Shown piece after piece: positions 8,187 to 15,568 of a DNA stretch of 64,000 nt. The notes under the pieces are model-generated. The model was not told the origin of the DNA, searched no databases, and worked only from the letters and a program-made list of their open reading frames with translations. The first letter of the stretch is position 1, and each line of letters begins with the position of its first letter. The translations under genes and the position numbers were made by a program. This DNA is from Kitasatospora fiedleri (GTDB lineage Bacteria; Actinomycetota; Actinomycetes; Streptomycetales; Streptomycetaceae), in the NCBI RefSeq assembly GCF_948472415.1, contig NZ_OX419519.1, positions 2,294,001 through 2,358,000 of the forward strand, read 5' to 3'.

Positions 8187-9437
8187 GTGACGTACGGCAG
8201 CACCATGGACGCCTGTGGCCTGACCGTCGCCCCGTCCCCGCTGCGGATCGCCATCACCCGGGCGACCACCCGGCGGGAGATCCGGCCGGTGCCGCCCCGG
8301 ATTCGCCGCATCCGGCCGACGACCACCGGTCTCAAGGTCAGGCTGCGGCTGGCTCCCGGCCAGGAACCGGCGGACCTGCTGGCTTCGGCCGAGCGGCTGC
8401 GGCACGCCTGGGGCGTCCACAGCGTTCACGTCGCGGTGGTCAAGCCCGGCGTCGTCGAACTGCGGATGACCGGGTACGACGTGCTCCGCAAGGTGCGGAT
8501 GCCGCGCACCCCGCTGACCGGTGAGCTGGTCGTCCCCGTCGCCCTGCGCGAGGACGGCACGGCCTTCGTCCGCGACTACCGGGCGGTGCCGCACGCGCTG
8601 ACGCTCGGGGCCACACTGTCCGGCAAGTCGATGTACCTGCGAAACCTGGTCGCCCAACTCGCCCGCACCGAAGCCGCGTTGGTCGGCATCGACTGCAAGC
8701 GCGGCGTCGAACAGGCCCCGTTCGCCTCCCGGCTGACGGCGCTGGCGACCGACCCAGTGCTGGCAAGTGACCTCCTGGACAACCTCGTTGAGCTGATGGA
8801 GCAGCGCTACGACCTGATCCGCGCCCATCAGAGCATCCCCTCTGCGATCCCGACCGAGGACATCACCTCGGACGTCTGGGGCCTGCCGGCCAAACTCCGG
8901 CCGGTACCGGTCGTCCTGCTGGTGGACGAGGTGGCCGAGCTGTTCCTGGTCGCCAGCCGCAAGGACGAGGAACGGCGGGACCGAATGGTCACCCAGCTGA
9001 TCCGCCTCGCCCAGCTCGGCCGGGCCGCGCACATGTACGTCGAAGCCTGCGGCCAGCGCTTCGGGGCCGAGCTGGGCAAGGGGGCGACCATGCTCCGGGC
9101 CCAGCTCACCGGCCGGGTCGTGCACCGCGTCAACGACAAGGCCACCGCCGAGATGGGGCTCGGCGACGTCTCGCCGGACGCCGTCTTCGCCGCCACCCAG
9201 ATCCCGCCGGACCTGCCCGGCGTCGCGGTGGCCGGTGACTCCTCCGGCGGCTGGTCTCGCATCCGGACCCCGCACCTGACGCTCGCCGAAGCAGCCGCCA
9301 TCTGCCGGGCGAACGCCCACCGCGCACCCGTGATCGACCAGTTGGAACGGTTCCGCCCCTACGTTCCACCCACGGCTGTCGTCCCGCCGAAGCCGTCCTT
9401 CCCGCCGCGCTTCTCGGCTTCGCCGGTCACCGAGTAA
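8187..9437 (+). CDS. FtsK/SpoIIIE-type DNA translocase, TraSA-like conjugation protein
   Basis: The intact frame gives 416 residues with an FtsK motor: Walker A GATLSGKS near residue 148, Walker B VPVVLLVDEVAEL near 245 and a sensor-like arginine-rich stretch QLIRLAQLGRAAH after it. In actinomycete conjugation this single protein pumps double-stranded DNA between hyphae as a hexamer. The GTG at 8187 is only the first start in this frame; the likely true start is the GTG at 8050, separated by an apparent one-base loss. Spread genes follow within 100 bp, consistent with one transfer operon. Family firm; start uncertain. Confidence 0.85.
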   Translation: MTYGSTMDACGLTVAPSPLRIAITRATTRREIRPVPPRIRRIRPTTTGLKVRLRLAPGQEPADLLASAERLRHAWGVHSVHVAVVKPGVVELRMTGYDVLRKVRMPRTPLTGELVVPVALREDGTAFVRDYRAVPHALTLGATLSGKSMYLRNLVAQLARTEAALVGIDCKRGVEQAPFASRLTALATDPVLASDLLDNLVELMEQRYDLIRAHQSIPSAIPTEDITSDVWGLPAKLRPVPVVLLVDEVAELFLVASRKDEERRDRMVTQLIRLAQLGRAAHMYVEACGQRFGAELGKGATMLRAQLTGRVVHRVNDKATAEMGLGDVSPDAVFAATQIPPDLPGVAVAGDSSGGWSRIRTPHLTLAEAAAICRANAHRAPVIDQLERFRPYVPPTAVVPPKPSFPPRFSASPVTE

Positions 9438-9534
9438 CACACCTGCATCCCACGGTCGGCGCGACCGCTCCGCGCCAGATCCCTACCCTCGCCATGCCCG
9501 AATCCGGGCCCAACTGCAAACGGAGGAAAGGACG

Positions 9535-10221
9535 ATGCGTCTCCCGCGCCCGGACGCCGTACTCATCCAAGCCGCCATCGCCGGTGCGCTGTCCTTCGCC
9601 CATCTGCACGACGTCGCCGAAGCCGCCGGCCAGCACGACTGGAAGGCGTGGGCGTACCCCGTCTCCGTCGACCTGCTGCTGGTCGCGGCCTGGCGGCGGA
9701 TGCGCCACCTCAAGTCCGCCGGGGAGCCGGTGGGTTCGGCCTGGACCTGGTTTGGGATCGCGCTCGCTGCCTCGCTCGGCGCGAACGTCGCCACCGCCGG
9801 ACTGCTCGACCTCACCGACGTCCCGGCCTGGCTCCGCATCCTGGTCGCCGGTTGGCCCGCTCTCGCGTTCTTCGGCGGCACCCTGCTCGCCCACGGGAAC
9901 AGCACGGCGACAGAGCCCGAACTCACCCCCGAAGAAGTCGACTTGCCGGTGTACGAGCCCGATCTGCCGACCGATCTTCCGGACGCCGAACCCGAGCCCG
10001 AAGCCGTCGAAGCACCTCCGGCCCCCGCCGCTCTGCCGGCCGCTCCCGCCCCGGCACCCACACCCGCCGTCGCCGTCCCGGCCGCGCTGGTCGACCACGC
10101 CCGCAAGGTCGCCGACGACCACCGGGCCCGGACCGGCGAGCCGATCGACACCGAGACCCTGCGCGTCCGGCTCGGCGTCCCACCGCACTTCGCCACCGCC
10201 ATCGCCGCCCAGCTCACCTGA
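9535..10221 (+). CDS. DUF2637 membrane protein, SpdB-like spread protein
   Basis: The 228-residue protein has four hydrophobic segments in its first 125 residues (including VSVDLLLVAAWRRM and FGIALAASLGANVATAGLLDL), the DUF2637 pattern, then a long acidic and proline/alanine-rich linker and a C-terminal region resembling a small helix-turn-helix (about 180-228). Such Spd proteins help spread the transferred element from septum to septum along the recipient mycelium, giving pocks. The ATG is preceded by GGAGGAAAGG, an excellent ribosome site. It lies between the translocase and a small transfer gene in the same direction. Confidence 0.75.
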   Translation: MRLPRPDAVLIQAAIAGALSFAHLHDVAEAAGQHDWKAWAYPVSVDLLLVAAWRRMRHLKSAGEPVGSAWTWFGIALAASLGANVATAGLLDLTDVPAWLRILVAGWPALAFFGGTLLAHGNSTATEPELTPEEVDLPVYEPDLPTDLPDAEPEPEAVEAPPAPAALPAAPAPAPTPAVAVPAALVDHARKVADDHRARTGEPIDTETLRVRLGVPPHFATAIAAQLT

Positions 10222-10231
10222 GAGGTCACCC

Positions 10232-10423
10232 ATGCCCCGCCCGATCCGCCTGCGCAACGTGATGCGCATCGGCCCCGTCCAGGTCGGCACCTACTTCGAC
10301 AACCGTGGCCGCGAGAAGCACACCGCCGCCTGCACCGCCCCGCGCTGCGGCTTCTCCGCCGACTACGACAGCCGCCCCGCCGCCGAGATCGCCGCCCGCA
10401 CCCACCGCTGCACCGTCCGCTGA
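10232..10423 (+). CDS. Small mobile-element transfer protein (SpdA-like)
   Basis: A 63-residue protein starts at ATG 10232, 10 bp after the spdB-like gene, with GAGAGG as ribosome site. It has the look of the small AICE transfer proteins: a basic start (MPRPIRLRNVMRIGPVQVGTY), a pair of cysteines (C..PRCGF) and a final HRCTVR. Two-cysteine pairs suggest a small zinc-binding or DNA-binding fold. Identification rests on size, position and general resemblance. Confidence 0.6.
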   Translation: MPRPIRLRNVMRIGPVQVGTYFDNRGREKHTAACTAPRCGFSADYDSRPAAEIAARTHRCTVR

Positions 10424-10436
10424 CAGGAGAACCGCC

Positions 10437-10634
10437 ATGAACGTCACCCTTCCGCTCGTGTTCGTCCTCGGCGTCGGTGCCTGGGCCGTCGTCCGCTTCC
10501 TCAACATCCGTATCTGGGTCGCCGTCGTGATCGGCCTGTTCGGCTTCTACCTGGCGAACACCTTCCTCGCTCCGGTCATCGACGGCACCACCCGCTCCGG
10601 CGTCGACGTCATCAACACCACCCAGCAGAAGTGA
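10437..10634 (+). CDS. Small two-helix membrane protein of the spread operon
   Basis: The 65-residue product starts at ATG 10437 behind ACAGGAG. It is mostly hydrophobic: a first helix around LPLVFVLGVGAWAVVRFL and a second around IWVAVVIGLFGFYLANTFL, followed by a short polar tail. It sits in the run of spread genes with 13 bp to its upstream neighbour, and small membrane proteins of this kind commonly accompany SpdB. No specific family is recognised. Confidence 0.6.
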   Translation: MNVTLPLVFVLGVGAWAVVRFLNIRIWVAVVIGLFGFYLANTFLAPVIDGTTRSGVDVINTTQQK

Positions 10635-10647
10635 CCGGGGGCCGACC

Positions 10648-11184
10648 GTGAACGCCACCCTCCTGCTGCCGGACTCGCTGTCGCTCACTCCCGAAGGCTC
10701 GGCCCTGGTCGCGGAGATTGAGGCGTACCTCGCCACGCTGCCTGTCCAGGCCCGCGCGGTCATGCCGTTGATCTGCAACTACGGCAGCACGGTCCAGCGG
10801 TGGAACGCGGGCTTCCCACAGCCGCGGCTGTCCGTACTGGACCGGCTCGCACACCGCCCGGCTCGCCCGGTCGCCGTCACCGTCGCGGACCACCTGCGGT
10901 TGACCTCCCGCTACCTCGCCGAAGTCGGCTGGGTACAGGGTGCCCTATGGGACTCCGCCGGCCGCGTCTGCCTCCTCGGCGCCCAAGCCGCCGTCCTGCT
11001 CAACGGCTACGGCACCCCGTACACCGTCCGCCGGGCCCGCACCCAGGTCATGGAAGTCCTGCACACCACCGGACGGCCCGTCGCCTCCCCGGACGCCTTC
11101 AACGACGCCTCCGGCACCCGCCAGGCCGACGTGCACCACCTGCTCGACCGGGCCTCCGCCCGCGCCCTCTCCCTCGGCATCTGA
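10648..11184 (+). CDS. DUF6197-like protein
   Basis: The 178-residue product starts at GTG 10648, 14 bp after the previous gene. Its second half has the DUF6197 pattern: GWVQGALWDSAGRVCLLGA, then a FND motif (DAFNDASG) and a final helix ending in ARALSLGI. The first half (QARAVMPLICNYG, WNAGFPQPRLSVLDRL) is less clear. Proteins of this type are common on actinomycete plasmids and AICEs; their function is unknown. It may be translated by coupling to the upstream gene, since its own ribosome site is weak. Confidence 0.55.
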   Translation: MNATLLLPDSLSLTPEGSALVAEIEAYLATLPVQARAVMPLICNYGSTVQRWNAGFPQPRLSVLDRLAHRPARPVAVTVADHLRLTSRYLAEVGWVQGALWDSAGRVCLLGAQAAVLLNGYGTPYTVRRARTQVMEVLHTTGRPVASPDAFNDASGTRQADVHHLLDRASARALSLGI

Positions 11185-11236
11185 ACCGGTCCCCGGGACG
11201 GCAGCAAGCCGCCAAGCATCCCGCCGCCCCGGAGAC
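11183..11236 (+). repeat. Intergenic hairpin element, copy 1
   Basis: GAACCGGTCCCCGGGACGGC and the adjacent CAGCAAGCCGCCAAGCATCC recur almost unchanged at 11806 onward. The outer arms GGTCCCCGGGACG and CGCCCCGGAGACC pair imperfectly. This copy starts at the stop codon of the DUF6197-like gene and ends before the ribosome site of the GGDEF gene. Confidence 0.55.
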
Positions 11237-11261
11237 CTCGACCCGCTCCGGAAGGACCGCC

Positions 11262-11801
11262 ATGGAACTCGCCCCGCTCCTCGCCGCCGGTGTGCCCCTG
11301 CTCGGCTGGACCACCCACAGCACCGTCCTCGCCCGCCGCCTGGCCACCGCCCGCCGCGACCCGCTGACCGGGCTACTCACCCGCGACGGCTTCACCACCC
11401 GCGCCGAACGCCTCATCCGCCGCCACCCCGAGCGCACCACCGTCCTGCTGATCGACCTGGACGACTTCAAGGCCGTCAACGACACCCACGGCCACGCCGC
11501 CGGAGACGCCGTACTCACCGCCACCGCCCACCGCCTCGCCACCTGGTGCGGCACCGACGGCATCGCCGCCCGCCTCGGCGGAGACGAGTTCGCCGCCGTC
11601 GTCCTGGATGCCGAACACCGCGTCCCCGACCTGCGCGGCCTGCTCCACCACCCGGTCCCGTACGGCACGCAGTTGCTGGCCGTCGGCGCGTCCGTCGGTA
11701 CCTCGCACCCGGCCACGCTGCTGCTCACCGAAGCGCTCTCGGCGGCCGACCGCCAGATGTACGCCGCCAAGCCCGGCGCCCGTACCGCGCGCCGCCGCTG
11801 A
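11262..11801 (+). CDS. GGDEF-domain protein, putative diguanylate cyclase
   Basis: The 179-residue protein starts at ATG 11262 behind GGAAGGA. After a short hydrophobic N-terminus (LAPLLAAGVPLLGW) a GGDEF domain runs from DPLTGLLTRDGF (about residue 33) through LLIDLDDFKAVNDTHGHAAGD to an intact RLGGDEF (about 107-113). The metal- and substrate-binding residues of an active cyclase making c-di-GMP are present; no RxxD inhibitory site precedes GGDEF. There is no sensory domain. In streptomycetes c-di-GMP controls development through BldD, so the element could influence its host, but that is inference. Similar hairpins precede and follow the gene. Confidence 0.8.
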   Translation: MELAPLLAAGVPLLGWTTHSTVLARRLATARRDPLTGLLTRDGFTTRAERLIRRHPERTTVLLIDLDDFKAVNDTHGHAAGDAVLTATAHRLATWCGTDGIAARLGGDEFAAVVLDAEHRVPDLRGLLHHPVPYGTQLLAVGASVGTSHPATLLLTEALSAADRQMYAAKPGARTARRR

Positions 11802-11805
11802 AAAC

Positions 11806-11861
11806 GAACCGGTCCCCGGCACGGCAGCAAGCCGCCAAGCATCCCGTCGTGCCGGGGACCT
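11806..11861 (+). repeat. Intergenic hairpin element, copy 2
   Basis: This copy has perfect 13-bp arms, GGTCCCCGGCACG and CGTGCCGGGGACC, around a 24-base loop whose sequence (GCAGCAAGCCGCCAAGCATC) is shared with copy 1. It lies between the GGDEF gene and the next ribosome site. It could act as RNA structure in the long transfer/replication transcript. Confidence 0.6.
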
Positions 11862-11902
11862 CAACCTTCCCCGAACCGAAGTCCGCGAAGGAGACCACCA
11901 TC

Positions 11903-12085
11903 ATGACCCAGCCCCGCCATGCCCAGGGCCGCATCTGCCCGAACTGCGACGGCTTCCCCCGCGTCGCCATCGCCACCGGCACCCGCCGCCCGGACGGCAG
12001 CCGCACCACCGCCCCGGTCACCTGCCCGGCCTGCCAGGGCAGCGGCACCGTCCGCCGCGCCGCGCTCACCGCCGTCCAGAGCTGA
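11903..12085 (+). CDS. Small CxxC zinc-ribbon-like protein
   Basis: The 60-residue product starts at ATG 11903 with GAAGGAG upstream. It has two paired-cysteine motifs, CPNC and CPACQGSG, spaced about 30 residues apart, as in DnaJ-type or small zinc-ribbon proteins. It lies just before the replication initiator gene. A nucleic-acid or protein binding role is plausible; no specific family is recognised. Confidence 0.6.
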   Translation: MTQPRHAQGRICPNCDGFPRVAIATGTRRPDGSRTTAPVTCPACQGSGTVRRAALTAVQS

Positions 12086-12159
12086 CCAGCCCCACCGACC
12101 CGCGCCCGGGGCTGACACACTCCGCAGGCCCCGGGCCTTCCCCGTCAAGGGAGGTGCCC

Positions 12160-13572
12160 GTGAAGAACCAGCTCACCGAGCGACCCGACCTCGCTCTCCT
12201 CGACCTCGCCCGGCTCGCCGCCCGCGGCGACCTGCCCCGGCTCGAAGACCAGATCCGCCGGACCGGCGGGTGCGCCAACCCGATCCACCTCAAGGGCTTC
12301 CGCACCCTCCTGCACGCCCCCACGAAGGCGGTGTGGCACCGCTACTCGACCGACCAAGAGCCCGGCCACCGGCTCAAGGTCGCGTGCGGCAACCGCCGTG
12401 CCTCCCGCTGCCCCGCCTGCGCCCGCACCTACTCGGCCGACACCTACCACCTGATCCGCGCCGGGCTCGCGGGTGACGACACCAAGGGCGTCCCGGAGAC
12501 GGTGCGCTCACACCCCCGCGTCTTCGCGACCCTCACCGCCCCCTCGTTCGGCCCCGTCCACAACCGGCCTGACCATGGTCACTGCCGCTGCGGCACCGCC
12601 CACCTGGCAAGCTCGCCCCTCCTCGGCAGCCCGCTCGACCCGGACACATACGACTACGCGCACGCCGTGCTCTGGAACAACCACGCCCCCGACCTGTGGC
12701 GGCGCTTCACCATCTACCTGCGCCGCGAAGTCGCCCGCCGCGCCGGCCTGACACTGCGTGAGTTCCGCGAGACGGCCAAGGTCTCGTTCGGAAAGGTTGC
12801 CGAGTACCAGCGCCGGGGCGCGGTCCACTTCCACGCCGTGATCCGCCTCGACGGGCCCGATGGCGCCGACACCGCCCCGCCCTCCTGGGCCACTGTCCCG
12901 CTGCTGGACGACGCCATCCGGGCCGCCGCCCGCCGCGTCGGCGTCCCCCTGGCCGCCGCCGGTGACCTGCCTGCCCGGGTGCTGCGCTGGGGCAAGCAAC
13001 TCGACGTCCGGCCCATCGGCGCGTTCGGCTCCGGCGAGATCAGCGAACAGGCCGTCGCCTCGTACGTGGCCAAGTACGCCACCAAGAGCGCCGAGACCAC
13101 CGAGACCATGGACCGCCGCGTCCTGGAGCGCCACGAACTCGACCGGCACGACCTGCCGGACCACACCCGCCGCCTGATCGAAGCCTGCTGGGACCTCGAC
13201 TCGCTCTACCCGCAACGGCTGCTCGCGCACTGGTCGCACATGCTCGGCTTCCGCGGCCACTTCTCGTCCAAGTCGCCCGGCTACTCGACCACCCTCGGCG
13301 CGCTCCGCCAGGTCCGCGCAGACTTCCGCGCCGAGCAGGCCCGCGCCGACCTCCGCGCACGCCTCCTCGCCGCCGGCCTTCCGGACCTCGACGACCTGGC
13401 CGACGCCGAAACCCTGGTCGTCGCCCACTGGTCCTTCGCCGGAGCAGGCAACTCCCCCGGCGAATCCATGCTCGCCGCCTCGATCGCCGCCGAGCTGCAC
13501 GAACGCCGCACCACCGACCGACAGGAACTGCACGCGCAACTCGCGTGGGAGGAGAACGACACATGGCTGTGA
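12160..13572 (+). CDS. RepSA-like rolling-circle replication initiator
   Basis: The protein is 470 residues from GTG 12160, which has AAGGGAGG six bases upstream (GTG 12154 is possible). An N-terminal Cys-rich zone (CGNRRASRCPACARTYSADTYHLI) is followed by the HUH metal motif in GAVHFHAVIRL and, further on, YVAKYATKS with the tyrosine expected to nick and bind the origin. This is the replication initiator family of pSAM2 and SLP1. The excised element needs it to replicate and to provide copies for transfer. The gene overlaps the start of xis by 10 bp, so rep, xis and int form one translationally coupled operon. Confidence 0.88.
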   Translation: MKNQLTERPDLALLDLARLAARGDLPRLEDQIRRTGGCANPIHLKGFRTLLHAPTKAVWHRYSTDQEPGHRLKVACGNRRASRCPACARTYSADTYHLIRAGLAGDDTKGVPETVRSHPRVFATLTAPSFGPVHNRPDHGHCRCGTAHLASSPLLGSPLDPDTYDYAHAVLWNNHAPDLWRRFTIYLRREVARRAGLTLREFRETAKVSFGKVAEYQRRGAVHFHAVIRLDGPDGADTAPPSWATVPLLDDAIRAAARRVGVPLAAAGDLPARVLRWGKQLDVRPIGAFGSGEISEQAVASYVAKYATKSAETTETMDRRVLERHELDRHDLPDHTRRLIEACWDLDSLYPQRLLAHWSHMLGFRGHFSSKSPGYSTTLGALRQVRADFRAEQARADLRARLLAAGLPDLDDLADAETLVVAHWSFAGAGNSPGESMLAASIAAELHERRTTDRQELHAQLAWEENDTWL

Positions 13573-13766
13573 GGGGGGCACTGCCCGATCGCTACCTGAC
13601 CCCCATCGACCTGGCCGGGCTTCTAGGCATTCCGGTGGAGACCGTCTACCAGTGGCGGCGCAAGCGCACCGGTCCGCCCGGCTTCCGCGTCGGCCGGCAC
13701 CTGCGCTACGACCCGGCCAAGGTGCACGCCTGGATCGAGACCCTGAGCGAGGAGGTGGCTGCCTGA
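13563..13766 (+). CDS. Excisionase (Xis), helix-turn-helix protein
   Basis: The 67-residue protein begins at ATG 13563 inside the end of rep. YLTPIDLAGLLGIPVETVYQW is the first part of a MerR-like HTH_17 domain, followed by a basic wing (RRKRTGPPGFRVGRHLRYD) and a short helix KVHAWIE. Such proteins bend DNA at the attachment sites and steer the integrase to excision. Its stop overlaps the start of int as ATGA. Call and start are both well supported. Confidence 0.85.
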   Translation: MAVRGALPDRYLTPIDLAGLLGIPVETVYQWRRKRTGPPGFRVGRHLRYDPAKVHAWIETLSEEVAA

Positions 13767-15382
13767 TGGCCGGACACATCCAGGACCGCTGGTTCAAGAC
13801 CGAGCCCGGCCCCGAGGGCAAGCCGCGGCGCGTCAAGTCCGATCGGCACGGCACCGGCCTGCGCTACCGGGCCCGCTACGTCGGCCCGGACGGCACCGAG
13901 AAGTCCAAGAGCTTCCCCGACCGCCAGAAGCGCAAGGCGGACGAGTGGCTGGTCCGGATCGAGGCGGACATGTCCCGGGGCCAGTACATCGACCCGAAGG
14001 CCGCCCGGACCACCTTCCGGCAGTACGCCGAGCGGTGGTTGGAGAACCAGCTCACCAGCGGCACCACGCAGGCGTCAGTGCGGAGCCAGATCAACCTGCA
14101 CGCGATCCCGTACCTGGGCCCGCGGCCGATGGACTCCTTCCAGCCCTCGCACATCCGCGACTGGCTGTCCGCGCTGGAGAAGGCGGTGCCGGCGTCCTCC
14201 TACCGGCGCGTCATCTTCACCAGCGTCTCGGCCATCTTCACCGCCGCGGTCGAGGACCGGATTCTGACCACGAACCCGTGCCGCTCCCGTTCTGTCACCA
14301 AGCCCAGCGCGGCCCGGGGCAGGGTCCGCCCCTGGACGGAGGAGCGGGTGGGTGCGGTGCGCGCTGCCCTGCCCGGCCGGTACCAGGGGATGGTGGACGT
14401 GGGCGGCGGCTGCGGCCTGCGGCAGGGGGAGATCTTCGGCCTGCCGGTCGATGAGATTGACTTCGCCACCGGCTGGGTGCACGTCACCTGCCAGATCAAG
14501 GACATCGGCGGGCACCTGGTGTTCGCACCGCCAAAGCGGGAGAAGGAGCGGGACACCCCGATGGCACCGGCCACCGGCCGGGCCCTGCAGAGCCACCTGG
14601 CGGAGTACCCGCCCGTCGCGGTCACGCTGCCGTGGATGCGGCCCGACGGGCGCATGGTGACGAAGCTGCTGGCGTTCACCAAGGAGGACGGCTCGCCGGT
14701 CCGCCGCAGCGACTTCAACACCTACGCCTGGAAGCCCGCCCTGGTGGCCGCGGGCGTCATCCCCGCGCCCGAGCCCGGCAAGCGGGCGCAGGCGGCCCGG
14801 GAGCACGGCATGCACGCGCTGCGGCACTTCTTCGCGTCGGTGCTGCTGCACCGCGGCGAGAACCCGAAGGCGCTGAGCACCTACCTGGGCCACAGCGATC
14901 CGGGCTTCACCCTGCGCGTCTACACCCACCTGATCCAGGAGGCCGCGGACCGTTCACGCGACCGGCTGGACCAGGCGTTTCAGCCCGATCTGCTGGGCCT
15001 GTACGCGGGCCTGCTGCTCCAGCAGGTGGCGTCCACCACGCTCGACCTCCCGGAGCGGCTGTTCCGCGACGGGATCGCGGTGGTCCACCTGCACGGCGGC
15101 CGGTACGGCGACCGGTGGGTGGTGGGGGTTCAGGAGTCGGCCGGCGGACCGGTGCTCGGCCGGGTCGAGATCTCCCCCGCGCCCGACCAGCCCGGGGCGA
15201 CGTGGTTCGCCCGGCAGTGGCTCACGATGCACTGCGAGCAGCAGGGCCTGGACGTGCTCAGCGTCGAGGACTTGAGCGACCGTTACGGCCCGGCCGAGCG
15301 TGAGCACTTCGTGCTGGGCCGGGTGGTGCTGGCGCGGCCGCAGCCCGAGCCGTGGGGAGCGCCCGCGCTGCCCCCGATCTGA
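13766..15382 (+). CDS. Tyrosine-recombinase integrase with unusual C-terminal extension
   Basis: The 538-residue protein has an N-terminal arm-type/SAM-like DNA-binding domain (about 30-170) and a catalytic domain with R219 (GLRQGE), K258 (PPKREKERDTP), H350 and R353 (HALRHFF), H376 (LGHSDPGF) and nucleophile Y386 (RVYTH). All five catalytic positions are intact. Usual AICE integrases end shortly after the tyrosine; here about 130 further residues follow (from roughly 408), containing a mixed beta-like part (DGIAVVHLHGGRYGDRWVVG) that I cannot place. It sits 101 bp from the right attachment site, the standard position. ATGA overlap couples it to xis. Confidence 0.9.
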   Translation: MAGHIQDRWFKTEPGPEGKPRRVKSDRHGTGLRYRARYVGPDGTEKSKSFPDRQKRKADEWLVRIEADMSRGQYIDPKAARTTFRQYAERWLENQLTSGTTQASVRSQINLHAIPYLGPRPMDSFQPSHIRDWLSALEKAVPASSYRRVIFTSVSAIFTAAVEDRILTTNPCRSRSVTKPSAARGRVRPWTEERVGAVRAALPGRYQGMVDVGGGCGLRQGEIFGLPVDEIDFATGWVHVTCQIKDIGGHLVFAPPKREKERDTPMAPATGRALQSHLAEYPPVAVTLPWMRPDGRMVTKLLAFTKEDGSPVRRSDFNTYAWKPALVAAGVIPAPEPGKRAQAAREHGMHALRHFFASVLLHRGENPKALSTYLGHSDPGFTLRVYTHLIQEAADRSRDRLDQAFQPDLLGLYAGLLLQQVASTTLDLPERLFRDGIAVVHLHGGRYGDRWVVGVQESAGGPVLGRVEISPAPDQPGATWFARQWLTMHCEQQGLDVLSVEDLSDRYGPAEREHFVLGRVVLARPQPEPWGAPALPPI

Positions 15383-15403
15383 GGAGCTGACGGCCCAGAA
15401 AGG

Positions 15404-15454
15404 GAGAGAGGCCCCGCCCTGGTGCGAATCCGCACTCGGGACGGGGCCTCTCTC
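15404..15454. terminator. Element-encoded bidirectional terminator between int and the glutamine synthetase homologue
   Basis: GAGAGAGGCCCCGCCC (15404-15419) pairs with GGGACGGGGCCTCTCTC (15438-15454), and inside it GTGCG pairs with CGCAC around AATC. Int (plus) and the glutamine synthetase gene (minus) converge on it. Since it lies inside the element, it replaces the host gene's own terminator, which is now at 3211-3244. Confidence 0.75.
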
Positions 15455-15483
15455 ATGTCCGCGTATGGGCCGCTGAGCAGGAA

Positions 15484-15568
15484 CTACAGCACCTGGAGCA
15501 CCTTGCGCAGCTCGAACGGCGTGACCTCGGAGCGGTACTCCTCCCACTCCTGGCGCTTGTTGCGCAGG
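15484..15568 (-). repeat. Right attachment site (att repeat copy 2), element-supplied gene tail
   Basis: This block is joined to the complete glutamine synthetase gene and supplies its last 27 codons and stop. The only difference from the left copy changes a serine codon from TCG (left) to TCC (here), so the protein is unchanged. The crossover lay somewhere within these 85 bp. Confidence 0.9.

Larger units (their letters stand above)
3265..15568 (+). mobile_element. Actinomycete integrative and conjugative element (AICE) inserted in the 3' end of a glutamine synthetase gene
   Basis: The element is bounded by 85-bp direct repeats at 3265-3349 and 15484-15568. Between them lies a complete pSAM2/SLP1-style backbone in the expected order: Nudix (pif-like), GntR (korSA-like), SCO3933-like regulator, FtsK translocase (traSA-like), DUF2637 spread protein, small transfer proteins, HUH replication initiator (repSA-like), Xis and Int, with int next to the right attachment site. 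Transfer of such elements is known to move double-stranded DNA through a hexameric TraB/TraSA pump, and replication is rolling-circle. The cargo is a DUF262 plus HEPN gene pair. Boundaries are good to within the 85-bp repeats. Confidence 0.9.

Noticed and set aside
12508-13854. Minus-strand 448-residue frame opposite rep and xis
   Set aside because: The plus strand encodes a clear HUH initiator and excisionase; the minus frame is compositional.
15418-15436. TRNA-like T-arm (GGTGCGAATCCGCAC) near the right attachment site
   Set aside because: AICEs usually target tRNA genes, so this was checked; but no acceptor, D or anticodon arms surround it, and it is the inner stem of a terminator hairpin.
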